44,966 nucleotides of DNA from Candidatus Segatella violae (GTDB lineage: Bacteria; Bacteroidota; Bacteroidia; Bacteroidales; Bacteroidaceae). Below, piece after piece: positions 1 through 5,297 of the stretch (position 1 is the stretch's first letter; each line of letters starts with the position of its first letter). Below the pieces are notes generated by a model. That model was not told the DNA's origin, did not search any database, and was given only the letters and a program-made list of their open reading frames with translations. The translations under genes were made by a program, and so were the position numbers. Where the stretch lies: assembly GCA_002440225.1 (NCBI GenBank), contig DJSH01000010.1, positions 1 to 44,966 on the forward strand, given 5' to 3'.

Positions 1-26
1 AACCGGCATGTTCTGAAATCCGGGGG

Positions 27-34
27 CAAAGATA
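27..34 (-). promoter_or_regulatory. Possible -7 promoter box for a gene beyond the left edge
   Basis: On the minus strand this reads TATCTTTG, a perfect match to the Bacteroidota TAnnTTTG element. It points leftward out of the window. No good TTTG -33 element was found at the usual distance, so the call is tentative. Confidence 0.3.
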
Positions 35-57
35 GAGCGTTTTTTTGATACTCTCTT

Positions 58-92
58 GGTACGTACCTGGTGCGTTCGTACCAGGTCGTACC
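58..92. repeat. Inverted repeat, hairpin after the 99-506 gene
   Basis: GGTACG + T + ACCTGGT (58-71) faces ACCAGGTCGTACC (80-92). The 13 bp stem has one bulged T and an 8-nt loop. It begins 6 nt after the stop codon of the leftward gene at 99-506. No T-tract follows on the minus strand, so it is either a Rho-protected 3' end or an unusual terminator. Confidence 0.5.
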
Positions 93-98
93 AGAAAA

Positions 99-506
99 TT
101 ATCTCAAAATAGTCATTATTTTCTCGTCGAATTCACATTTAAACTTCATTTCCCTTGCTTTATTGAATCCACTTCTCAACGTTTCGGGCTCAATATTCCA
201 AAAAGTTCCAAACACCTTCCAAGTGTTTTTTATATTCAATTCTATAGCCAACAAGGAAGCCAGCTCTCCCTTTTTAGTCCAGCTCAGCCCCTCCGCAGGC
301 ATGAAGTCCACATTGAGCACACCAGCATCTGCCAGTTTCTGGAAAAGCCCCTTGGCCTTGTCGGTGCCAAGTTCTTCTGGAGTTTCCCTTACCTCCTCAT
401 CTTCTTCATCCTCATGAGCCTCATTGGCAGCAGGATATTTATTGATCACGTGACCAATGACGACACTCGACTGGTCATAGAAATTAAAAGTAGTATATCC
501 CTTCAT
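99..506 (-). CDS. Uncharacterised small acidic protein
   Basis: 135 codons from ATG at 506 to TAA at 99. I do not recognise the family. The N-terminal part (MKGYTTFNFYDQSSVVIGHV) is followed by a very acidic stretch (residues about 29-45, rich in E and D). The remainder looks globular, with a motif 'LADAGVLNVDFMPAEGLSWT' in the middle and a basic C-terminus (FNKAREMKFKCEF). There is no signal peptide or membrane segment, so it is probably cytosolic. It lies downstream of the Rpn-type nuclease gene on the same strand, with a 350-bp structured gap between. Reading on the other strand gives a Ser-rich, low-quality protein, so the minus strand is preferred. It may be a small element-borne regulator, but nothing in the sequence proves a role. 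Confidence 0.6.
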   Translation of the reverse strand: MKGYTTFNFYDQSSVVIGHVINKYPAANEAHEDEEDEEVRETPEELGTDKAKGLFQKLADAGVLNVDFMPAEGLSWTKKGELASLLAIELNIKNTWKVFGTFWNIEPETLRSGFNKAREMKFKCEFDEKIMTILR

Positions 507-855
507 GAGTTTGCTTTAGTTAAAAGGTCCTGGATACTAGTAGTAACCACACACTTACTATTGTCGTGGAAGTTGACTACGATTGTCAAATGTACGCAGA
601 TGATTCTCCACCTGGAGCAAAACCTCAGCGTTTTGAAAAGAAATTTAGCCATATATTTCTTGTTTTTGTTTTATGACTAAAAGATTTTTCCTCATTTCAT
701 AGCAGAGGAGAGATGCCTGGGATTTTCCCAAGCCCAGGAGTACTATTGGGGGTACTGAGCGACTGCTAGGCGATTACTAGCGTCTGGGCAGCCCCCCTAA
801 GACATAATGAATGTTTCATGTTTTTAACGAGTTTTTAATTGTCTTGTTAGTATAG
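507..855. other. Gene-free gap with a structured GC-rich segment
   Basis: No coding region is convincing here. The part 712-800 is GC-rich and repetitive. CCTGGG (716-721) and CTGGGC (784-789) can each pair with the same GCCCAG(G) at 732-738, AGTAC/GTACT forms a short stem (739-743 with 752-756), and an 11-bp direct repeat GCGACTGCTAG/GCGATTACTAG occupies 759-780. On the minus strand this lies between the Rpn nuclease gene and the 99-506 gene, so it could be a leader or terminator region. The rest (507-710) is AT-rich and unremarkable. Confidence 0.35.
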
Positions 856-1830
856 TCACATCAATTGTTCAACTTCCTGAACCGAGCAATTGATTGTTTT
901 TGCTATAGCATCCATAGTCATTCCTGCCTTCACCATAGCTTGTGCCATGGCTTTTATTCGTGCCTTCTGGTCGGAAATCTGAGCCTTCTGGTCGGAAATC
1001 TGAGCCTTCTGGTCGGAAATCTGAGCCTTCTGGTCGGAAATAATCTGATTTTGCTTCATCAGCTGGGTCTCGCGAGCCTCCAATAAGGAATAGAACTCGT
1101 CCTCGTCGTTCATTTCCTGCCTAACCTCGGCGCTCATGGCTGCCATGCTCAACCTGCGCAAAATATACATCATGTCGTTATCCCCCTCGTAGGCTTTAGG
1201 GTCGAGGCACAGGAGCTGCTGGTTAGAGGCATCTCGATAACTCTGGTCAAACACGCTCAGCACTTTGTCCAACTTATTGTTTATCTTACCATGGAGCAGG
1301 GGTATCTGCACGATGATGCTGTCGTGTATCAAGCTGCTGATGAATGGGTCTTTCTTACCATTCTCCACCACCTGCCCATCATAGTCTAGCGTCTCATGGC
1401 TGGCATACACCACTGCCTTGTCGATGTCACCTATTCGATGCCCCAACAGGTACACTGCCACCATTGGCACTGCAAAGCCCTTGTTATCACCGTCTTTCAT
1501 GATGTTTTCCTCGGCATTGTACTGAGCCGCCAGATAACGGCGGAAACGCAGCGTTTCCGTATCAAGCCAGGTCTTTTGGAGTTCTATCAGGATGAGACGC
1601 ACATCGCCATTGTCTTCCCTCACCCTGGCGGCAAAATCGATGCGAAACATCGAAATCTTGTCGTGGGTAATGTTGGGATGCTCATGCCTGCGCATCTCCA
1701 CGCTCACCACGTCCTTCTTCAGCAAGGCTGAAAGTACGGTCTTGGCGATGCGCTCGTCTTCCATCAAGAATTTAAAGACGGAGTCATATATAGGGTTGGC
1801 CACTGAATATGTCATTTTCCTTTTCTCCAT
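856..1830 (-). CDS. Rpn family PD-(D/E)XK nuclease (recombination-promoting/putative transposase type)
   Basis: 324 codons. The N-terminal 230 residues match the Rpn/PDDEXK transposase-like family: the opening 'NPIYDSVFKFLMEDERIAK' is typical, and the presumed catalytic residues are D65 in 'FRIDFAARV' and E83/Q85 in 'LILIELQKTW'. Proteins of this group cut DNA and stimulate RecA-independent recombination; the substrate here is unknown. Residues about 263-290 are four near-identical SDQKAQI heptads, then a helical C-terminus ending in a helix-turn-helix-like 'MTMDAIAKTINCSVQEVEQLM'. Start: ATG at 1830, but ATG at 1815 (MTYSV) has a better purine-rich leader and is possible. A promoter lies at 1921-1952. 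It sits among accessory genes and is probably horizontally acquired. Confidence 0.85.
   Translation of the reverse strand: MEKRKMTYSVANPIYDSVFKFLMEDERIAKTVLSALLKKDVVSVEMRRHEHPNITHDKISMFRIDFAARVREDNGDVRLILIELQKTWLDTETLRFRRYLAAQYNAEENIMKDGDNKGFAVPMVAVYLLGHRIGDIDKAVVYASHETLDYDGQVVENGKKDPFISSLIHDSIIVQIPLLHGKINNKLDKVLSVFDQSYRDASNQQLLCLDPKAYEGDNDMMYILRRLSMAAMSAEVRQEMNDEDEFYSLLEARETQLMKQNQIISDQKAQISDQKAQISDQKAQISDQKARIKAMAQAMVKAGMTMDAIAKTINCSVQEVEQLM
962..1041. repeat. 21-bp tandem repeat, four units, in the Rpn nuclease gene
   Basis: Three perfect 21-bp units start at 962, 983 and 1004, and a fourth, partly diverged unit runs 1025-1041. Each unit encodes SDQKAQI, one coiled-coil heptad. Copy-number change would lengthen or shorten the helix without a frameshift. 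Confidence 0.95.
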
Positions 1831-1920
1831 TGATTTTGTTTATATTCCTAATATCCAATCATTGTTGCCATCTTCTATACACTTTATAGGGGCGTGGCAC
1901 GCAATATTGCTGTTCGTCGG

Positions 1921-1952
1921 CAAATTTACGATTTCTTTTTGAAAAATCCAAG
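1921..1952 (-). promoter_or_regulatory. Promoter of the Rpn nuclease gene
   Basis: The minus strand shows CTTG (1952-1949, three of four matches to TTTG), then 20 nt, then TAAATTTG (1928-1921), matching the Bacteroidota -33/-7 pattern. The predicted leader is about 85 nt. Confidence 0.5.
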
Positions 1953-2020
1953 GATTTCTTCAGAAAGTTTCGAAAAAAGTTATCATCACCTTACTTATAC
2001 ATGGTTCTTCACCCTACCCT

Positions 2021-2899
2021 CTAGAACGGCAGCTCTCGCTGCACCTCGCCTTCTTGCGCCATCTCGCCCCCGCCCTGCGCCTCGGCCATCACGATGTCCT
2101 TGAGCCTTTTGCGATAGCTGCGCACGATGTCGCCGTCTTCCAGCTCCATTCTCCTGCGCACGCTCATGTCTACAAACTGCTGTTCCTGCTCGATGCCCAG
2201 GTAGCGACGCCCCAAGAGCGAGGCGGCGATGCCAGTGGTACCGCTGCCCGAGAAGGGGTCGAAAATCCACGCCCCGTGCGGGGTCGAGGCCAGGATGATG
2301 CGCACGAGCAGCGAGAGAGGTTTCTGCGTGGGATGCTTGCCCTGCGACTTCTCCCATCGGGCGATGGCGGGCAGTCGCCACACGTCGGTCATCTGCTTGT
2401 CGTCGTTGAGGTGCTTCATCAGGGCATAGTTGAAGAAATGAGGCTTCTTGGGGCTCTTCCTCGCCCAGATGACGAACTCTGTCGAATAGGTGAAGTATCG
2501 GCAGGAGATGTTGGGCGGCGGATTGGTCTTCGCCCAGGTGATGACGTTGAGGATTTTGAAGCCGAGCTGCGTGAGCTTATTGGCTACGGAGAAGATGTTG
2601 TGGTAGGTGCCCGAAATCCAGATGGTTCCGTTTTCCTTGAGGTGGTCTCGGCAGGCAGAGATCCACTCCTCGTTGAAGCGGTCGATGTGCTCGGGCGTTC
2701 CTCCCTTGTCCCAGTCGCCCTTGTCCACGCACACCACCTTCCCGCTCTGCATGGAGATGCCGCCGTTGGAGAGGAAGTAAGGGGGATCGGCGAAGATCAT
2801 GTCGAACTTGAAGTCAAATTCGCGCATCAGCCGAATGCAGTCGCCCTGGAGGAGGGTGAAGTCGTCGGCCACTTGCCTTATGCAGTCCTTACTTACCAT
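2021..2899 (-). CDS. DpnA/DpnII-like adenine-N6 DNA methyltransferase
   Basis: 292 codons, beta-class N6-adenine methyltransferase with motif IV before motif I. DPPY is at residues 38-41 within 'IFADPPYFLSNGGIS', and the AdoMet motif 'DPFSGSGTT' is at 214-222, preceded by 'GKHPTQKP'. From memory, 'DPPYFLSNGG', 'VDKGDWDK', 'NPxPNxSCRYFTxSTE' and 'KHLNDxKQMxDVW' are closest to M2.DpnII (DpnA), which methylates the A of GATC in single- and double-stranded DNA. M.HinfI-type enzymes (GANTC) are more distant relatives, so the recognition site is inferred, not shown. The C-terminal tail is about 20 residues longer than DpnA. The -7 box at 2908-2915 places the start site almost at the ATG, so the mRNA is probably nearly leaderless. 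It is divergent from the DpnI-like endonuclease gene. Confidence 0.9.
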   Translation of the reverse strand: MVSKDCIRQVADDFTLLQGDCIRLMREFDFKFDMIFADPPYFLSNGGISMQSGKVVCVDKGDWDKGGTPEHIDRFNEEWISACRDHLKENGTIWISGTYHNIFSVANKLTQLGFKILNVITWAKTNPPPNISCRYFTYSTEFVIWARKSPKKPHFFNYALMKHLNDDKQMTDVWRLPAIARWEKSQGKHPTQKPLSLLVRIILASTPHGAWIFDPFSGSGTTGIAASLLGRRYLGIEQEQQFVDMSVRRRMELEDGDIVRSYRKRLKDIVMAEAQGGGEMAQEGEVQRELPF

Positions 2900-3039
2900 T
2901 GCGGCTGCAAAGGTAATGTAAATATCTAATTTGAAATGGATTAGATCAATGTTTAACTTTCAAGATCAAAAAAGATCATTGGTAAAAGAATGTTATTTGA
3001 AATATTTTTCTTACCTTTGCAAGAAAAATCGAATGTAGC
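2900..3039. promoter_or_regulatory. Divergent promoter region with three clustered GATC sites
   Basis: TACCTTTG boxes face both ways: minus strand 2915-2908 for the methylase, plus strand 3012-3019 for the endonuclease. Between them lie three GATC sites at 2944, 2964 and 2974 (start positions), spaced 20 and 10 bp, the last two inside an AAGATCA direct repeat. They sit just upstream of both expected -33 regions. If the methylase modifies GATC, these sites could sense methylation. The boxes are seen; the regulation is inferred. Confidence 0.6.
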
Positions 3040-3813
3040 ATGGAATTATCCTTTGACAACAGTTTGGCTGTCGGCTACAAGAACCACAGCCAGATAGCAA
3101 GACGCCTTACCGAAGATTGGGTAGGACGCAACATGTTCTGCCCCGTGTGCGGGAATCCTATACTCACGCATTACGAGAACAATAAGCCCGTGGCCGACTT
3201 CTACTGCGAGCACTGCCACTCCGACTTCGAACTAAAGAGCAAGGAATGCAGCACGGGCATCTTGGGCAATAAGATAAACGATGGAGCTTACGACACGATG
3301 ATAAGCCGAATCAAGTCGTACAACAACCCCAACTTTTTCTTCATGAACTATGCCGATGGTGCTGTCAACAACCTCTGGCTCATCCCCAACCATTTCTTCG
3401 TTCCATCCATCATCGAGAAGCGCAAGCCTTTGTCGGACAATGCCCGAAGGGCTGGCTGGACGGGATGCAACATCCTGCTAAACGAAATTCCAGACAGCGG
3501 CAAGATACCTGTCATTCGCAACAGCGTGGAGGTTTCGCGCGAAGAGGTGCTGTATCGCTACAAACGCACGGAGACGCTCATCACCAAGAACCTGGAGAGC
3601 CGTGGCTGGCTGATGGACGTACTGGCATGCGTGGAGCGATTGCCCGGTGATGAGTTCACGCTCGAAGAGATGTATCTGTTCACCGACGAGTTGCAGCAGC
3701 GCCATCCTTCCAACTCATTCATACAGCCAAAGATTCGCCAACAGCTGCAAATCCTGCGAGACAGAGGTTACATCGAATTTCTGGGCAGGGGACATTATCG
3801 GAAGAGGAGGTAA
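3040..3813 (+). CDS. DpnI-like methyl-directed restriction endonuclease (type IIM)
   Basis: 257 codons, co-linear with DpnI of Streptococcus pneumoniae (254 residues), which cuts Gm6ATC only when the adenine is methylated. Seen here: a PD-(D/E)XK core with D53, E64 and K66 ('VADFYCEHCHSDFELKSK'), at the same positions as the DpnI catalytic residues; a zinc site C34/C37/C56/C59; 'INDGAYDTMISR'; 'RRAGWTGCNI' with W140 aligned to the methyl-sensing W138 of DpnI; and a C-terminal winged helix ('EFTLEEMYLF...IRQQLQILRDRGYIEFLGRGHYRK'). All key residues are present, so an active enzyme is expected. It diverges from a DpnA-like methylase, an odd partner since DpnI-type enzymes attack methylated GATC. 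By eye the gene contains no GATC. Confidence 0.95.
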   Translation: MELSFDNSLAVGYKNHSQIARRLTEDWVGRNMFCPVCGNPILTHYENNKPVADFYCEHCHSDFELKSKECSTGILGNKINDGAYDTMISRIKSYNNPNFFFMNYADGAVNNLWLIPNHFFVPSIIEKRKPLSDNARRAGWTGCNILLNEIPDSGKIPVIRNSVEVSREEVLYRYKRTETLITKNLESRGWLMDVLACVERLPGDEFTLEEMYLFTDELQQRHPSNSFIQPKIRQQLQILRDRGYIEFLGRGHYRKRR

Positions 3814-3834
3814 ATGCTATAATATATAGGACAA

Positions 3835-3906
3835 TCACGAGGCCCAATTTTTCATCCCTAAATTGGGGATGAACGCTTCCACCATCTTTTTACACATATT
3901 GCTCAT
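3835..3906 (-). CDS. Possible tiny protein, 23 residues
   Basis: ATG at 3906 overlaps the stop codon of the preceding small frame by one base (TAATG), suggesting translational coupling. The product begins MSNMCKKMVEAFIPNLGMKN. I do not recognise it. It may be a remnant of a larger accessory gene; low confidence. Confidence 0.2.
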   Translation of the reverse strand: MSNMCKKMVEAFIPNLGMKNWAS

Positions 3907-4022
3907 TAGCCCACATCCTTGTATTGTTCAAGGAATTCTATTGCGCTTGGAGTTATCCGGATGTATGGAAGTGTTCCTACTGTCTCGATGTCCCCATATT
4001 CTGTCTCCATCGTCAATATCAT
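3906..4022 (-). CDS. Possible small protein or gene remnant, 38 residues
   Basis: The leftward frame from ATG at 4022 to TAA at 3906 has protein-like composition (ends PYIRITPSAIEFLEQYKDVG). The frame stays open upstream into the inverted-repeat arm (reading NCVNC units) but without a start codon and with a stop before it. This suggests either a small gene or the 3' end of a decayed one. The two overlapping plus-strand frames here (3919-4137) look random and were not called. Confidence 0.25.
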   Translation of the reverse strand: MILTMETEYGDIETVGTLPYIRITPSAIEFLEQYKDVG

Positions 4023-4058
4023 GTCGGGAATCTCGATGAGACCATTGATGTGGCAGTC

Positions 4059-4247
4059 ACAGTTTACACATATACAGTTTACACAGTTTTTTTCGAGACC
4101 CTATATGAATGATTACTTACGAATTGATAGTATATAATATATATATTAATATATAAGTATTTATATATTAATATATAGTTTTACTGCTTACAATCTGATA
4201 GCAGAGCGATAGGGCTAAAACAAAACTGTGTAAACTGTATATGTGTA
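4059..4247. repeat. 26-bp inverted repeat with iteron-like units around an AT-rich palindromic core
   Basis: The left arm 4065-4090 and right arm 4222-4247 are perfect reverse complements over 26 bp. Within the left arm the 12-mer ACAGTTTACACA occurs twice (4059-4070 and 4074-4085, 15-bp period), and the right arm carries the same pair with one change. The 131-bp interval holds two copies of the palindrome TATATATTAATATATA (4140-4155 and 4162-4177), 22 bp apart. This layout recalls iteron/AT-rich origins or the ends of a small mobile unit. No protein for either was found nearby. Confidence 0.9.
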
Positions 4248-4256
4248 TACTGAAAT

Positions 4257-4322
4257 CTATGTCTTCCTGCCCACAACTCTATGACTTCCTGCCCACAACT
4301 CTATGACTTCCAACCCACAAAA
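4257..4322. repeat. 22-bp tandem repeat, three units
   Basis: Units 4257-4278, 4279-4300 and 4301-4322 follow the pattern CTATGACTTCCTGCCCACAA plus two bases. Unit 1 has one change and unit 3 a few near its end. It lies between the inverted repeat and the HU promoter; role unknown. Confidence 0.9.
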
Positions 4323-4394
4323 CTATGAGTTGTTTTCTTTAACTATATCCTCCCGAAATGTTAACGGCGTTTAACAGAACCATGCGGGGCGATT

Positions 4395-4426
4395 TTTGGT
4401 GGCATCGGGATTTTGCAGTATCTTTG
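4395..4426 (+). promoter_or_regulatory. Promoter of the HU-related gene
   Basis: TTTG (4395-4398), 20 nt, TATCTTTG (4419-4426), an exact match to the Bacteroidota consensus. The expected start near 4433 gives a leader of about 68 nt. Confidence 0.75.
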
Positions 4427-4500
4427 CAACGTGATTCAGAAGATGAGGCCACACGGTGTCTCATCACTTAACATTAACCATTTTAAAAAACTAAAAGATT

Positions 4501-5040
4501 ATGAGTAACAGCAAAGGAACTTTGAAGTATCGTAAAGTACAGCGCACACCACAGGCGGGTGTAAACGCAGGTAAGAAGAAGTGGTACGCCACAGCGGTGA
4601 GCGACCGTGAGTTGTCGTTCGAGGATTTCGTGACCCACATCGCGGAGCACAACTCGCCTTACAGCCGAGGCACCGTGCACGGCGTGGTGATGGACATGCT
4701 CGACTGCCTGCAGGAGTGCATCCTCGACGGCAAAAGCGTGCGACTCTCCGACCTCGGCCTCTTCTCCATCGGCATGAGCTCCAAGGCAGAGGACACCAAG
4801 GAGAAGGTGTCGGCGCAGAGCGTGGAGGGCGTGCATCTCATCGTGCGCAACACCAAGACGTGGAGCAACAGCGAGCTCAAGAAGAAGTGCAAGATCGTAG
4901 AGTACGACACCTACGGGACATCTGCCGACGACGAGAACGGCGGCTCTACCCCATCCACTCCTTCGGGCGACCAAAGTGGTTCAGGCTCTAAGGGCGACGG
5001 CGGCGGTTCAGGCTCTGAGGGCGACGGCACCGTTGAGTAG
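4501..5040 (+). CDS. HU family DNA-binding protein (Bacteroidota HU-related type)
   Basis: 179 codons. Residues about 1-125 match the Bacteroidota HU-related domain: 'LKYRKVQRTPQAGVNAGKKK', 'LSFEDFVTHIAEHNSPYSRG', 'VRLSDLGLFSIGMSSKAED', 'VEGVHLIVRNTKTW'. Such proteins bind and bend DNA as dimers. Residues 140-179 are a Gly/Ser/Asp low-complexity tail, which probably varies between strains. A strong promoter lies at 4395-4426. The leader just before the ATG (CATTAACCATTTTAAAAAAC) closely resembles that before the next gene, so both probably start translation in the same way. It forms the commonly seen HU-smalltalk cassette, often followed by a phage-like amidase, which is absent here. Confidence 0.9.
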   Translation: MSNSKGTLKYRKVQRTPQAGVNAGKKKWYATAVSDRELSFEDFVTHIAEHNSPYSRGTVHGVVMDMLDCLQECILDGKSVRLSDLGLFSIGMSSKAEDTKEKVSAQSVEGVHLIVRNTKTWSNSELKKKCKIVEYDTYGTSADDENGGSTPSTPSGDQSGSGSKGDGGGSGSEGDGTVE

Positions 5041-5099
5041 TCGGTAAGCCACAAAAAAGCATTAAAATCCAATCATTAACCACTAAAAAACTAGCAATC

Positions 5100-5195
5100 A
5101 TGAAGAAAGACACTTGGAAAACCATCATTCAAATCGCCATCAGCATTTTGACGGCCATTGCCACTACGCTCGGAGTAAGCTCCTGCGTAGGGTGA
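5100..5195 (+). CDS. Smalltalk-type small protein
   Basis: 31 residues from ATG at 5100 to TGA at 5193-5195 (begins MKKDTWKTIIQIAISILTAI, ends TTLGVSSCVG). One hydrophobic helix follows a short charged N-terminus, with a single Cys near the end in an SSC context that could be lipidated. It matches the pattern of the small proteins named 'smalltalk' that follow HU-related genes in Bacteroidota; their function is unknown. It lies 59 bp after the HU gene and just before a strong hairpin. Confidence 0.8.
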   Translation: MKKDTWKTIIQIAISILTAIATTLGVSSCVG

Positions 5196-5225
5196 CACCG
5201 AGGAAATCACGTAGACGTGGATACT

Positions 5226-5265
5226 GGGGATGCTCGAACACTTGTTCGGGTGTCCCCTCTTTTTG
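5226..5265 (+). terminator. Terminator of the HU-smalltalk operon
   Basis: A 13-bp stem, GGGGATGCTCGAA (5226-5238) with TTCGGGTGTCCCC (5245-5257), has G-U pairs and a 6-nt loop. It is followed by TCTTTTTGTTT. Confidence 0.85.
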
Positions 5266-5297
5266 TTTGCACTATCACATCCTCTGTTTTCGCATCA

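Noticed and set aside
45..680. Rightward open frame of 211 codons covering the left edge
   Set aside because: Its composition is random-looking and it lies opposite the leftward 99-506 frame, which has a normal acidic/basic protein pattern.
2054..2929. Long rightward frame opposite the methylase
   Set aside because: It is the antisense of a gene with clear methyltransferase motifs; high GC makes the shadow frame stay open.
3919..4137. Rightward frames of 62-72 codons
   Set aside because: They run through the inverted repeat and AT-rich tract with no protein-like pattern or promoter; the leftward frames look better.
4257..4322. CRISPR array
   Set aside because: The units are contiguous with no spacers, and no cas genes are present.
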